Source: Planctomycetota bacterium (lineage in GTDB: Bacteria; Planctomycetota; UBA1135; UBA2386). Taken from it: a stretch of DNA of 47,298 nucleotides. The notes beneath the pieces are model-generated. The model was not told the origin of the DNA and did not search any database. It saw only the letters and a program-made list of their open reading frames with translations. Of the stretch, positions 18,927-27,964 are shown piece after piece (position 1 is the stretch's first letter; the number at the start of each line of letters is the position of its first letter). Location of the stretch: positions 1 to 47,298 of the forward strand of contig CANEYR010000026.1 of NCBI GenBank assembly GCA_947444055.1, given 5' to 3'. Both the position numbers and the translations under genes were made by a program.

Positions 18927-20759
18927 ATGCCTACCCACATTCTCGGCATCTCTGCCTTCTACCACGATTCGGCGGCAGCCCTTTTGCGTGACGGCGAGAT
19001 CGTGGCGGCGGCGCAAGAGGAGCGCTTCACCCGCAAGAAGCACGACCCGGACTTTCCGGCCCGCGCGGTCGAGTTCGCGCTGCAGACGGCTGGCATCACC
19101 GCCGCCGACATCGACTTCATCGCGTTTTATGACAAGCCGGTCCTGAAGTTTCATCGCCTGCTCGAGACGTACCTAGCGTTCGCGCCGAGCGGACTGCCGT
19201 CGTTCCGCAAGGCGCTGCCGGTGTGGCTTGGCGAGAAGCTGCACATGCGCGGCATGCTGACGAGGAAGCTCGGGTGCATGCCGAAGAATCGCTACGTCTT
19301 CCCGGAGCATCACGAAAGCCACGCCGCCTCGGCATTCTTTCCGTCGCCCTTCGAAGACGCGGCGATCGTCACGATGGATGGTGTCGGCGAATGGGCGACG
19401 ACGTCGATCGGCGTTGGCGAAGCGAACAAGATCCGGTTGCTGCAGGAGATTCGCTTCCCGCATTCGCTCGGGCTGCTCTATTCGGCCTTTACTTACTACT
19501 GCGGATTCAAGGTCAACAGCGGCGAATACAAGCTGATGGGATTGGCGCCGTATGGCGAGCCGCGTTTCGAGAAGCTGATCCGCGAGCACCTGATCGACCT
19601 GCGCGAAGACGGCAGCTACCGACTCGACCTGAAGTACTTCAACTACTGCCAAGGCCTGACCATGACGAGCGCAAAGTTCCACGCGCTCTTTGGCAGTCCG
19701 GCGCGTTCGCCGGAATCGCAGCTCGAGCAGCGCCACATGGACCTGGCTGCATCGGTGCAGAAGGTCACAGAAGACGTGATGCTGCGAACGGCGCGACAGG
19801 CGCACAAGCTCACAGGCAAGAAGAACCTCTGTCTCGCCGGGGGTGTCGCCCTCAACTGTGTTGGCAACGGCGTCATTTTGCGCGAAGGTCCGTTCGACAA
19901 GATCTGGATCCAACCGGCCGCGGGCGACGCCGGTGGTGCGCTCGGCGCTGCGCAGATGGTTTGGCACAACTTGCTCAACAAGAAGCGCGTCGTGATGCCA
20001 GCGGACTCGCAGCGCGGCAGTTTGCTGGGACCGCGCTATGAGTCGAAGGAGATCAAAGCGTTCCTCGATGGGCAGGGCGTCGTCTACGAGGAGTTCTCGA
20101 ACGAAGACGGTTTGGCCGATTGCGTCGCCGAGCTGATCGAGCAGGAGAACGTGATCGGGTGGTTTCAGGGACCGATGGAGTTCGGTCCGCGTGCGTTGGG
20201 TTCGCGCAGCATCATCGGCGATGCACGTTCGCCCAAGATGCAGAGCGTGATGAACTTGAAGATCAAGTTCCGCGAGTCGTTCCGACCGTTCGCACCGATC
20301 GTGCTGCGCGAGGACGCGAGTGAGTACTTCGAGATCAAGCCGCAGCACGACAGTCCCTACATGCTGATCGTGGCGCCGGTGCGGGCGGAGAAACGCAAGG
20401 CGGTCGCCGACGGTGCGGTCGGGCTCGACAAGCTGAAGCAGTTGCGATCGGTGGTGCCGGCGGTTACCCACGTCGACTATTCCGCGCGTCTGCAGACGGT
20501 CGACAGCGAGCGAAACCCGCGATTGGCGCGGCTGATGCGGCGATTCAAGCAAAGGACCGGCTGTCCGGTCTTAATCAACACGAGCTTCAACGTGCGCGGC
20601 GAACCGATCGTGTGTACTCCGCAAGATGCACTGCGCTGCTGCCTCGGAACGGAGATGGACGTGCTCGTGATGGAGAACTTCGTGATCCGGCGCGCCGTGC
20701 AAAAGAACTTGCCCGTGATCGATCGCGAGAAGTACCTGGCGTCCTTCTCGCTTGACTGA
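18927..20759 (+). CDS. NodU/CmcH/SxtI-family O-carbamoyltransferase
   Basis: A 610-residue enzyme of the family that transfers a carbamoyl group from carbamoyl phosphate, via carbamoyl-AMP, to a hydroxyl of a sugar, antibiotic or toxin. The N-terminal Kae1-like domain has the metal-binding His128 and His132 (HHESHAASAF) and Asp151 (TMDGVGEW), with the spacing known in TobZ. The C-terminal domain contains EFGPRALGSRSIIGDAR and RESFRPFAPIV. The start is ATG 18927, where the conserved MPTHILGISAFYHDSA begins; an upstream in-frame Met at 18855 adds an unrelated tail. It is followed closely by SxtJ-like and DUF5989 genes. The substrate is unknown. Confidence 0.94.
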   Translation: MPTHILGISAFYHDSAAALLRDGEIVAAAQEERFTRKKHDPDFPARAVEFALQTAGITAADIDFIAFYDKPVLKFHRLLETYLAFAPSGLPSFRKALPVWLGEKLHMRGMLTRKLGCMPKNRYVFPEHHESHAASAFFPSPFEDAAIVTMDGVGEWATTSIGVGEANKIRLLQEIRFPHSLGLLYSAFTYYCGFKVNSGEYKLMGLAPYGEPRFEKLIREHLIDLREDGSYRLDLKYFNYCQGLTMTSAKFHALFGSPARSPESQLEQRHMDLAASVQKVTEDVMLRTARQAHKLTGKKNLCLAGGVALNCVGNGVILREGPFDKIWIQPAAGDAGGALGAAQMVWHNLLNKKRVVMPADSQRGSLLGPRYESKEIKAFLDGQGVVYEEFSNEDGLADCVAELIEQENVIGWFQGPMEFGPRALGSRSIIGDARSPKMQSVMNLKIKFRESFRPFAPIVLREDASEYFEIKPQHDSPYMLIVAPVRAEKRKAVADGAVGLDKLKQLRSVVPAVTHVDYSARLQTVDSERNPRLARLMRRFKQRTGCPVLINTSFNVRGEPIVCTPQDALRCCLGTEMDVLVMENFVIRRAVQKNLPVIDREKYLASFSLD

Positions 20760-20773
20760 AAGGAGCCCATGCC

Positions 20774-21199
20774 ATGATCAAGATCAACCTGAAGCCGGAG
20801 CCGCGCATCCTGCGCCAGTTCGCGTTCATCGCGGTGATCGGCTTACCATTGATCGCGGGGCTGGTGTTGCGCCTCTGCGGCACGTTCGAGTGGACCCACC
20901 CGGTGCTGTTGGCCGCGGTCGGGTTGGCATTGCTGCAACTGGCGCTGTTCCTGGCTGGCGTGCAAGCGCTCACCCATGCGGTGTTCGTGGTCTTGATGGT
21001 GGTGGCCGCACCGCTCGGCTTCGTCATTTCGCACGTGTTCCTGGCCCTTATTTTCTACCTGGTCATCACCCCCATCGGCCTCGTGTTTCGCCTGATGGGG
21101 CGCGATGTCATCGGTCGTCAGCTCGATCCAAAGGCCGCGTCCTATTGGCGAGACCGCGGCCCCGCTCGCGCCGCCAGCTCGTACTTCAAGCTATACTGA
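20774..21199 (+). CDS. SxtJ-family membrane protein
   Basis: A 141-residue protein with about four hydrophobic segments (18-36, 44-62, 65-86 and 88-107) and a conserved-looking C-terminus: PIGLVFRLMGRDVIGRQLDP followed by SYWRDR. This tail is what I recognise as the SxtJ family, named from the saxitoxin gene cluster and found widely beside carbamoyltransferases. The gene starts 14 bases after the carbamoyltransferase stop with AAAGGAG upstream, so it is in the same operon. Its molecular role is not known. It may place the soluble carbamoyltransferase at the membrane or help export its product. Confidence 0.82.
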   Translation: MIKINLKPEPRILRQFAFIAVIGLPLIAGLVLRLCGTFEWTHPVLLAAVGLALLQLALFLAGVQALTHAVFVVLMVVAAPLGFVISHVFLALIFYLVITPIGLVFRLMGRDVIGRQLDPKAASYWRDRGPARAASSYFKLY

Positions 21200-21207
21200 G
21201 GCACTTC

Positions 21208-21420
21208 ATGAGCTCTCCAACGAAAGACCCGCAACAAGAGAACGAGTTCCTGCAGGCAGCAGCCGGCAAGGAGCGTGGCATCGTCGCCGAGTTCATCGCC
21301 TTCATGGCCGAGAACAAGATGTGGTGGATGACGCCCATCCTGCTCGTGTTTGGCCTGCTCGGGGTCTTGCTCGTGCTTGCGGCGACCGGCGCCGCGCCGT
21401 TCCTCTACACGTTGTTCTGA
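21208..21420 (+). CDS. DUF5989 (SxtK-like) small membrane protein
   Basis: A 70-residue protein with a polar N-terminus, an amphipathic stretch (GIVAEFIAFMAENKMWWMTP) and one transmembrane helix at about 42-62, ending in a short tail (FLYTLF). The EF...F..ENK.WW..P pattern is the hallmark of DUF5989, the third member of SxtI/SxtJ/SxtK-like sets. It begins 8 bases after the SxtJ-like gene. Function is unknown. Its conserved pairing with the carbamoyltransferase and SxtJ suggests a small membrane complex. Confidence 0.82.
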   Translation: MSSPTKDPQQENEFLQAAAGKERGIVAEFIAFMAENKMWWMTPILLVFGLLGVLLVLAATGAAPFLYTLF

Positions 21421-21522
21421 TCAGCGCCTCGGGTCTCGTTTCGGAACGGTCGCTGGCCCCAGCGCACAAGTTTTCAGCGGTTAGGCCGATATCTCTGCAG
21501 TCACCACACGACGGAGACTGCT

Positions 21523-22383
21523 ATGCGAGATCAGGGTTTGGACACCTACCTAGCCGACATCAACGAAGTGCCGTTGCTGACGGCGGAGCAAGAGATCGAG
21601 CTCGCCAAACGCGTGCAGCGCGGCGATCTGGCGGCGCGGGAGCACATGATCCGCGCCAATCTGCGGCTCGTAGTTTCGATCGCCAAGAACTACGTCAACC
21701 GAGGGCTCGCGTTCATGGACCTCATCGAGGAGGGCAACATCGGGCTGATGCGCGCGGTCGAGAAGTTCGACCCCAAGGCTGGCTGCCGGTTCTCGACCTA
21801 CGCGACTTGGTGGATCAAGCAAGGCATCCGTCGCTCGTTGGTCAACACCGTGAAGACGGTGCGGGTGCCGAGCTACATGTCGGAGATCGTGTCGCGATGG
21901 AAGGCGACTGCGATGGAGCTGGGTTACCGACTCGGTCGCCAGGCGACGACTTCGGAGATCGCTGAGCAGCTCGATTTGCCGGAGAACAACTGGAACCTCG
22001 TTCGCGAGACCGTGCTCTCCAACTCGCACCCCGCCCACTCGATGAGCGAGGACTCGGCGGCGGCGTTCGCAGAGAACATCCAGGACACCCGCACGCGATC
22101 GCCAGAAGAGCAGATTCTGTCGGCGATGGAGATAGGACGACTGCGAGAATTGCTGGAGGGATTGGACTCGCGGGAAGCTCGCATTCTGAAGCTGCGGTTC
22201 GGCATCGGATCGGGCGAGCCCATGACGCTCAAGGCCATCGGCAAGCGGTTTGGCCTCACACGAGAACGAGTGCGGCAGATGGAGCAGCAAGCGCTCGAAC
22301 GCCTCGGCGAGATCATGTCGCGCGAGTTTGGCGAAGAGCGGCCAACGGTGCGGCCGCGACGACGGATGGTGTCGGGTTCGTGA
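21523..22383 (+). CDS. RpoD-type sigma-70 factor, short (group 2-like)
   Basis: A 286-residue sigma factor that directs RNA polymerase to promoters. It starts directly in region 1.2 ([18 protein letters not shown]) and lacks region 1.1. Region 2 spans about 35-105, with [32 protein letters not shown] and [15 protein letters not shown]. Region 3 spans 115-195. Region 4 spans 215-270, with the helix-turn-helix [19 protein letters not shown]. The basic tail RPRRRM is a minor oddity. A GGAG lies upstream of ATG 21523. Length and missing 1.1 suggest an alternative group 2 factor, though some phyla have short primary factors. It is separated by about 100 bases from the SxtK-like gene. Confidence 0.93.
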   Translation: MRDQGLDTYLADINEVPLLTAEQEIELAKRVQRGDLAAREHMIRANLRLVVSIAKNYVNRGLAFMDLIEEGNIGLMRAVEKFDPKAGCRFSTYATWWIKQGIRRSLVNTVKTVRVPSYMSEIVSRWKATAMELGYRLGRQATTSEIAEQLDLPENNWNLVRETVLSNSHPAHSMSEDSAAAFAENIQDTRTRSPEEQILSAMEIGRLRELLEGLDSREARILKLRFGIGSGEPMTLKAIGKRFGLTRERVRQMEQQALERLGEIMSREFGEERPTVRPRRRMVSGS

Positions 22384-22415
22384 CGCCGTGTGCCTGAGGC
22401 CGTAGCGTCTCTAAC

Positions 22416-23588
22416 TTGCAAACACACGCGCAGAAGCAAACGGGGCACGGCACGTCGCTCTACGTGCATGTGCCGTTCTGCGTCGTCAAATGCGGTTACT
22501 GCGACTTCAATTCGTACGTGGTGGAAGATCGCACCATTCACGATGTCTTTCTCGATGCGCTCGCAGCCGAATTGCGACGCGAGTGGCGACACGGTGCGCC
22601 GGTGTCGGTGTTCATCGGCGGCGGCACGCCGAGTCTGCTGGATCCGGTTCGGTTTGCGCGGCTGTTCGAGGTGATCACGCAGAGCGTGTCGTTGCGTGAA
22701 TGTCGGGAGGTCACGATGGAGGCGAACCCCGAGAGCCTGACGCGCGAGAAGGTCGACATCGCACTGTCATACGGCGTCAACCGAATGAGCATGGGCGTGC
22801 AGAGCTTCCACGCCCATCACTTGCAGTTCTTGGATCGCGCGCACTCGGCGGAACGTGCCGAGCAAGCGTTCGCGAGCCTGCGTGCGGGCGGCTGCGTGAA
22901 TGCGAGCATCGATCTGATGTTCGGCATTCCTGGTGAAACGATGGAGGAGTGGAGTGCTGATCTCGAGCGAGCGCTGACGCTGCAGCCGGACCACCTCTCT
23001 TGCTACAACCTGACGTTCGAGCCGGGTACTCGGCTGCACCGCGATTTCGAACGCGGGCAAGTCGCGCCGAACGACGAAGAGATGGATCGCGCGATGTTCT
23101 TGCACACCCGCGCCCGCCTCGCCGAAGCTGGGTTCGAGGCCTACGAAGTGAGCAACTTCGCTGGCCGGGGAGGGCCTTGTTTGCACAACGATCATTACTG
23201 GCAACAGGGCGACTACATCGGCGTCGGGCCTGGCGCGTCGAGCCATTGGCGAGGCGTTCGCTGGACCAACATCAAGCCCGTTGAGGCTTGGGCTAAGGCG
23301 TCGCTCGCGAAACTACCGTGTGCCAGCACCGCCGAGACGCTGCGACCGTTACAGCGTGCGAGCGAAGCGATTTGGTTGGGCCTGCGTCGTAGCCACGGCA
23401 TCGACCTGGCGGCTATCGGCGAACGACTCGCGGTTGCAGTCGATCCAGTGTTTGGCGCCATTCTGAAGCGACACCACACTGCAGGGTGGATCGAGTTCGA
23501 TGGTCGCTTCGTGCGGCTTACACCAGCCGGCTTGCTGCTCGCCGACCGCGTTAGTGGCGACTATCTGGGTGCAAGTCTGGCGAGCTAG
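22416..23588 (+). CDS. hemW: Radical SAM haem chaperone HemW
   Basis: A 390-residue radical SAM protein. The cluster motif C-x3-C-x2-C is in FCVVKCGYCDF near residue 25. It is followed by the SAM-binding GGGTPSLL, EANPES, VNRMSMGVQSF and DLMFGIPGET stretches typical of HemW, and a C-terminal HemN-like domain. HemW binds haem and inserts it into respiratory enzymes; it is commonly misannotated as coproporphyrinogen III oxidase. The extra second cysteine of the HemN-type C-x3-C-x2-C-x-C motif is absent (Phe instead), which supports HemW. The start is TTG at 22416; no ATG lies before the cluster motif. It begins 32 bases after the sigma factor gene. Haem supply fits the nearby cytochrome-rich operon. 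Confidence 0.92.
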   Translation: MQTHAQKQTGHGTSLYVHVPFCVVKCGYCDFNSYVVEDRTIHDVFLDALAAELRREWRHGAPVSVFIGGGTPSLLDPVRFARLFEVITQSVSLRECREVTMEANPESLTREKVDIALSYGVNRMSMGVQSFHAHHLQFLDRAHSAERAEQAFASLRAGGCVNASIDLMFGIPGETMEEWSADLERALTLQPDHLSCYNLTFEPGTRLHRDFERGQVAPNDEEMDRAMFLHTRARLAEAGFEAYEVSNFAGRGGPCLHNDHYWQQGDYIGVGPGASSHWRGVRWTNIKPVEAWAKASLAKLPCASTAETLRPLQRASEAIWLGLRRSHGIDLAAIGERLAVAVDPVFGAILKRHHTAGWIEFDGRFVRLTPAGLLLADRVSGDYLGASLAS

Positions 23589-23591
23589 ATC

Positions 23592-23618
23592 CCGCGTGGG
23601 CCAATCGGCCGCACGCGG
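23592..23618. terminator. Bidirectional hairpin terminator
   Basis: The left arm ccgcgtgggcc (23592-23602) pairs with ggccgcacgcgg (23607-23618) through 11 base pairs with one bulged G, around the loop aatc. On the plus strand TTT follows. It lies 4 bases after the hemW stop and 18 bases from the end of the convergent gene at 23637, so it could serve both. Confidence 0.6.
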
Positions 23619-23636
23619 TTTCCGACGTGCATCGAC

Positions 23637-25496
23637 TCAGAAGCCGCGCATCGAGCCAACCACGCCAACGCCCGCCGCGATGGCGGCAACAGCAAGCAGG
23701 CCCAACTCCGGGCCGAACGGGCTGACGGACACCATTTCGGTGCCCGCGGCGGTGGTCTTTGAGTAGCCCAGAGAGCCAAACAAGTGCTTCGTCAGCGTGG
23801 CCGAATCCGGCAGCAGCGACATGTCGATCGGGACCTGGTCGCCCATCGGCACGAAGGCGAGCAGTCCGGTCGCGACTTGATACAGGCTTTCAAAGTTCGA
23901 CTTCCAATCGGTGAACGACAGGCTGTCGACGCCCGCGGGAATCGATGCCGCAATGGCGGCGAATTCCTTGTTGCTGCGAATGTCGCCCTTGGGGTCGTCC
24001 TCGCGATCCATGCGCTGGAACACGCGCTTCACGTCGCTCGCCGTGAAGCCCATGACCATGTAGCCACCTTTGAACGCGAACGTCGGCTGGAACATGTCAA
24101 ATGGGTTCACGCCGCCCATGCCCTGGGTCGGATCGAAGTGGATTTGCAGTTGGTAGGCCTTCACGCCGCGCTTCTCGCCTTCCTCGATTTCGACCATCCC
24201 GTTGCTGAGCTTGGCGAGGTTCTTGATCACGTTGACGAGCTTCGTCTCGTCGGTGACCTTGACGAGGATGGCGACCTCGGGCGGCGAAGCAATGGTGCCC
24301 ATCGGCATCGACCATGAGATGTAGTGATCGCCAATTGCGCCAAAGAAGTCGTTCCGGATGTTGAAGCCAAGCTGGCCCTCGATCTTGGTCAGCTGCTCCA
24401 TGACCTGCGTGGCGAACTTGGCGTCGTAGGCTTCAAGACCCCGCACCAGCGTGTCGTAAATCGACATCACATTGAGCGTGCCGGAGCTGAAGCCGACCGC
24501 GTCCTTCGGAACCCACTTCAAGAAGGTCGTGTCGAGGGTCGTCACCGCCGCCGTGGTCGTTTCAGCTCCGTTGGTGGTGAAGGTACGGCTGACGCACTTG
24601 CCGTCGACGTAGCTGCTCGTCATGCCGGCGGCGCCAAGGTTGCGCAGGCCCATGGCTTCAACCGCACGCGAGATCCCGTCAACGTCGACACCTTCGACGC
24701 CGCCCTGCTCGATACCCATGCGCACGAGGCTCATGGCGAAATCGATCATGGGGCCCGGTCGCACGAACATCTCGCACTCCGCACCGTCCGTGTTCAGGTG
24801 TTTCCTGGTTGCTTGGTAGAGGCTGGTGGCGCCCAGCATGGGGCTCTTGCCGTTCATGGCGGCGACGATCTCTTGCACGTCGCTCGCGAGCGTTCCGATC
24901 AGCAAGCCGTTTGGCACCATGGCCAGGTGAAGGCCCATCTCGGTGCCTGCTTCCGCAGGTGGTGAGTACGAGATCACCGTCACGTCCCCGATCTTGCTTT
25001 CCAGCTTGGTCATCTCATCGCCCGCTTCGGCCTCCATCATGCCGAGGCCCATCTTGAGCAGAGCGTTCCAAGTCGGCGCCGAATCACCAAACTCGAGGTG
25101 GATCACCAGACCAAACGTTGGTTGTGGGCGGCGACCGCCCATCGACATCCCGAGCTTCGTCAGGGCGAATGAGCCGCCCTCTACTCGCAGCTTCATGATG
25201 TCGTCGGGATTGACCGGCAGCGCACCCTGGGCGTGCATCTCCTTCGCTTGCGCCATACCGTCGGCGATCTGCTTGGTGACCAGTTCCTTGACGTCGGCGA
25301 GGAAGGTTTGCACCTCTTCCTCGGCCCACATCTTGGCGAGCGGCATCTTGGCGAACTCAGCAATCGACATGGACAGGTTGGGCGCCGCCATTGCGACCAT
25401 CGTGTCTTTGGGCAGGTAGGGCAGGATGGAACCCTGGGCCGCCAGGGGCGCGAGCAGCGCGAATAGGGCGGTGGAGCGCAGAGCGAACGACTTCAT
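23637..25496 (-). CDS. Secreted DUF3352-like protein with C-terminal anchor
   Basis: A 619-residue protein whose signal peptide (MKSFALRSTALFALLAPLAAQG) decides the start at ATG 25496. The mature N-terminus (LPYLPKDTMVAMAAPNLSMSIAEFAKMPLAKMWAEEEVQTF) follows the DUF3352 pattern, in which a secreted protein opens with a P-x-DT statement and a lengthy alpha/beta domain. A short hydrophobic stretch near the end (GLLAVAAIAAGVGVVG) then a basic residue (MRGF) resembles a C-terminal sorting or membrane anchor. Function is unknown. It shares orientation with the next secreted gene at 25706, from which it is separated by about 209 bases with no gene. Confidence 0.72.
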   Translation of the reverse strand: MKSFALRSTALFALLAPLAAQGSILPYLPKDTMVAMAAPNLSMSIAEFAKMPLAKMWAEEEVQTFLADVKELVTKQIADGMAQAKEMHAQGALPVNPDDIMKLRVEGGSFALTKLGMSMGGRRPQPTFGLVIHLEFGDSAPTWNALLKMGLGMMEAEAGDEMTKLESKIGDVTVISYSPPAEAGTEMGLHLAMVPNGLLIGTLASDVQEIVAAMNGKSPMLGATSLYQATRKHLNTDGAECEMFVRPGPMIDFAMSLVRMGIEQGGVEGVDVDGISRAVEAMGLRNLGAAGMTSSYVDGKCVSRTFTTNGAETTTAAVTTLDTTFLKWVPKDAVGFSSGTLNVMSIYDTLVRGLEAYDAKFATQVMEQLTKIEGQLGFNIRNDFFGAIGDHYISWSMPMGTIASPPEVAILVKVTDETKLVNVIKNLAKLSNGMVEIEEGEKRGVKAYQLQIHFDPTQGMGGVNPFDMFQPTFAFKGGYMVMGFTASDVKRVFQRMDREDDPKGDIRSNKEFAAIAASIPAGVDSLSFTDWKSNFESLYQVATGLLAFVPMGDQVPIDMSLLPDSATLTKHLFGSLGYSKTTAAGTEMVSVSPFGPELGLLAVAAIAAGVGVVGSMRGF

Positions 25497-25705
25497 GGGA
25501 GATCTAGTTCTGGTTAGGGGAGGCGGCACAGTTGAGCCGAGCAGGCGCGCTAGTGGACGTCCGTGTCGCAGGACTGTCGCAGCGGGGGCTGGGCAGGCCC
25601 TGCTGGAGCAGTCACGCACGAAAGCGGGGCGAAAGTCCTACTCGATCGGCCCAATCAGGGCGAGCGTTCATTGGGAACCGCTCGGTGGCCGGAGCCTGGC
25701 GGCGT

Positions 25706-27067
25706 TCACGGGGACTTGCTGATGAGCTGCTGCAGATGGGTGACAATCTTGGGCTGCGCATCGATCAGTGCGGCTTGCAGCTTGGTGATCGCCTTGTCCG
25801 CGTTGCCCTTGCCGCCTCCCAGCACGGCGCTGATCGCCTTCAAGGCCTCGTTGCACTTTTCGTCTTGGCCCGATACCGCAAACGAGAGCAGCAAACCCGC
25901 TTGGTAGAGGTTGTTGGAAATGTCCTTTGGCTCCATGTCGCCGCTGATGGCGAAGCTTGGAAAGAAGGCTTTCACGTTGCCGACCCCACCGCGCTGCACA
26001 TGTTGCTTGCCGAACCATCCAGCGTCGCTGTCATCTTGGAAACGGCTGGTGTAGCTGCCGAAGGCATGTTCGAGCCAGGGCGGCAGATCAACACCGGCCC
26101 CAGTGGCAAAGGCGTTGGCCGCTGCCAGGGCGGCGGCATGCCGGATGTAGCGAGTGCCCATGTCCTTGTCGTTATCGCAAATCGCCATGCGGACACTGCC
26201 CAGGTAGGGCAGCTCGAGAGCACCTTCTTCGGGCACGACAAACGCACCGCAGGCATCGGTGCCGTCGCTCATTGCTTGGCCGTAGTCCGTGTATTCAGTA
26301 CGGGTGGCCGCGATCAGGATCACCGGGCGTCGGTCTGGGTGCAGAGAATCTGCTCCGAGAATCGGCAGCACGCGGAGAATGCCGAGGTCGACTTGAGCCG
26401 CGAGCTCCTGGATCTTGGCCAAGCCAAGGGTGCTCATGATCGTTCCCCAGGTCGTGCGCACGAGCCAAGGCCGCTTGACGTCGCTGTGGTAGGTGTCGGC
26501 CTCTTTCTTGTCGACCCATCGCCCTTCGCCGCCAACGGGGTAGTAGCCGCTCTTGGCCTTCTCCAGGTGCTTCGCGTCGATGATCTCGCCAGTTTCTGGA
26601 TGCCGGACCAGCCCGGCTAGGAACGCGGTCTTCTCCAACTTGTTGACGACCTCGCCCTCATGATGAAAGACGCCGCGCTTGGCATCGTCGACCTTGTCCT
26701 TCTCGACCCAGATGCCACCAACATCGACGAAGCCCTTGGCGGCGTACTCTGCGGCCTGCGCCTTCTTGCGCAGCAGCTCAGCTTCCTTCTTGGGCAGCCA
26801 CTTGCCCTCGACGAGATCGTTGCCGAGAGCCTCGTTGGCTCCTGGGTGGTCGGGCTTGACCTTCAGAATCACCTGGAAGATTCGCTTGGCGTCGTTGGCG
26901 AGGGCCTTCTCCGCAGCCCACTTGGCAACCTCAAACAACTTGTCGGCGTCCTTCTTGGCAGCGGTCTCTTTACTGCGCAATTCTTGCTGCAGCTTGGCAG
27001 CGGTTTGGCCAATGGCGGGCAGCGCGCAAATGGCGAAGGCGAGTAACAGGCGGGAGAGTGACAGCAT
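25706..27067 (-). CDS. Secreted protein with TPR-like start and Trp-motif repeats
   Basis: This 453-residue protein is not one I recognise. A signal peptide (MLSLSRLLLAFAICALPAIG) selects ATG 27067. Residues 40-80 resemble one or two TPR helices (AEKALANDAKRIFQVILKVKPDHPGANEALG). Three copies of a G-x-W-[LV]-x-K motif follow at Trp90 (EGKWLPKKEAE), Trp120 (GGIWVEKDKVD) and Trp184 (EGRWVDKKEAD). The remaining ~250 residues look globular. They include PILGADSLHPDRRPVILIA and a helical region around AAALAAANAFATGAGVDLPPWLEHAFGSY, reminiscent of peptidase-like folds but without an HExxH. It sits upstream of, and in the same direction as, the DUF3352-like gene. Confidence 0.65.
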   Translation of the reverse strand: MLSLSRLLLAFAICALPAIGQTAAKLQQELRSKETAAKKDADKLFEVAKWAAEKALANDAKRIFQVILKVKPDHPGANEALGNDLVEGKWLPKKEAELLRKKAQAAEYAAKGFVDVGGIWVEKDKVDDAKRGVFHHEGEVVNKLEKTAFLAGLVRHPETGEIIDAKHLEKAKSGYYPVGGEGRWVDKKEADTYHSDVKRPWLVRTTWGTIMSTLGLAKIQELAAQVDLGILRVLPILGADSLHPDRRPVILIAATRTEYTDYGQAMSDGTDACGAFVVPEEGALELPYLGSVRMAICDNDKDMGTRYIRHAAALAAANAFATGAGVDLPPWLEHAFGSYTSRFQDDSDAGWFGKQHVQRGGVGNVKAFFPSFAISGDMEPKDISNNLYQAGLLLSFAVSGQDEKCNEALKAISAVLGGGKGNADKAITKLQAALIDAQPKIVTHLQQLISKSP

Positions 27068-27129
27068 GATCGTCTGGGCGGATTCGGAAGAGAAACGAGT
27101 TGGCGACAAGTGGCGACTTACGCAGCCTC

Positions 27130-27750
27130 TCATGAGTTGCTAGCAGTTCGCCGTTTGTGCTCCGGTGCAAAACGCGACCACGAGTCCATGCGTTGGCTTG
27201 GTCGGAGGTTCAAGTACGGTGTCCAGCGTGGACGCACTGGGTTGCGCAGAAGGTGGAAGCCGACCTCCTTGAGCGTGCGATCTGCCTTGCGCGCATTGCA
27301 ACCGACGCAGGCAAGGACGCAGTTTTCCCACGACGTGCTGCCGCCGCGGGACCGTGGCAACACATGGTCGACGCTGAGATGGTCCGTTGTGCAGCGGCGG
27401 CCGCAGTACTGACACGTGAAGTCGTCGCGCAGGAAAAGGTTGCGCCGGGTGAACGGTGCTTCGTGGCTCGGCACCCGATCGTAGCGAGCCAGCAGGACGA
27501 CCTCAGGCGCGGCGATGCGGATGCTCGGCGAGCGAATGGCTGGTTCGTTGCTGGGGATCGGCTGCTCGATCCATTCTGTAAACGTGAACGTTGCCAGTGT
27601 CTCGGGTGAGACGATGCGGGCGGCGTCGCGGAAGACCATGCAGAGCGCGCGTCGAACCGTGGTGACATGAACAGGACGCCATGAACGGTTGAGAACGAGG
27701 GTTGCTCGTTCCAACACGTCCGCTCGTCGAACTGTCTCGCACGCCCGCAT
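27130..27750 (-). CDS. HNH endonuclease, stand-alone
   Basis: A 206-residue HNH nuclease. The N-terminal block (VLERATLVLNRSWRPVHVTTVRRAL) is a known leader of this bacterial HNH subfamily. The nuclease core has zinc cysteines C113-x2-C116 and C148-x2-C151, with SVDHVLPRSRGG (Asp128, His129) and Asn143 as the HNH signature. ATG 27750 is chosen because AGGAG lies four bases upstream and the family block begins soon after. The open frame continues to 28095 but that part is low-complexity Arg/Ala and overlaps the divergent lipoprotein gene. No phage or restriction genes are nearby, so a housekeeping or repair role is as likely as mobility. Confidence 0.85.
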   Translation of the reverse strand: MRACETVRRADVLERATLVLNRSWRPVHVTTVRRALCMVFRDAARIVSPETLATFTFTEWIEQPIPSNEPAIRSPSIRIAAPEVVLLARYDRVPSHEAPFTRRNLFLRDDFTCQYCGRRCTTDHLSVDHVLPRSRGGSTSWENCVLACVGCNARKADRTLKEVGFHLLRNPVRPRWTPYLNLRPSQRMDSWSRFAPEHKRRTASNS

Positions 27751-27964
27751 GCGGCTCCTGAGTTGTCCAATGCGTTGCGCCTTTGGCAGCTCGGCGAGCC
27801 GATCAAAGGCGCGCCGTAGTTTAGGCGCCGGGGTCGCGTCGCGGAACTGCCCCGGGCGGACGGTGGCGCGGAAAGGCTTGATTTCGACGCCGTTGCTAGG
27901 CTGCGCGGGCCCAGCTAGACTCTCGCCCCCTTTCCCCCATTTGGCTGCTGCTCGACGAGGAATC

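Noticed and set aside
19173..20552. 459-codon open frame antisense to the carbamoyltransferase
   Set aside because: Composition is typical of antisense shadow and the plus strand encodes a clear family with catalytic residues.
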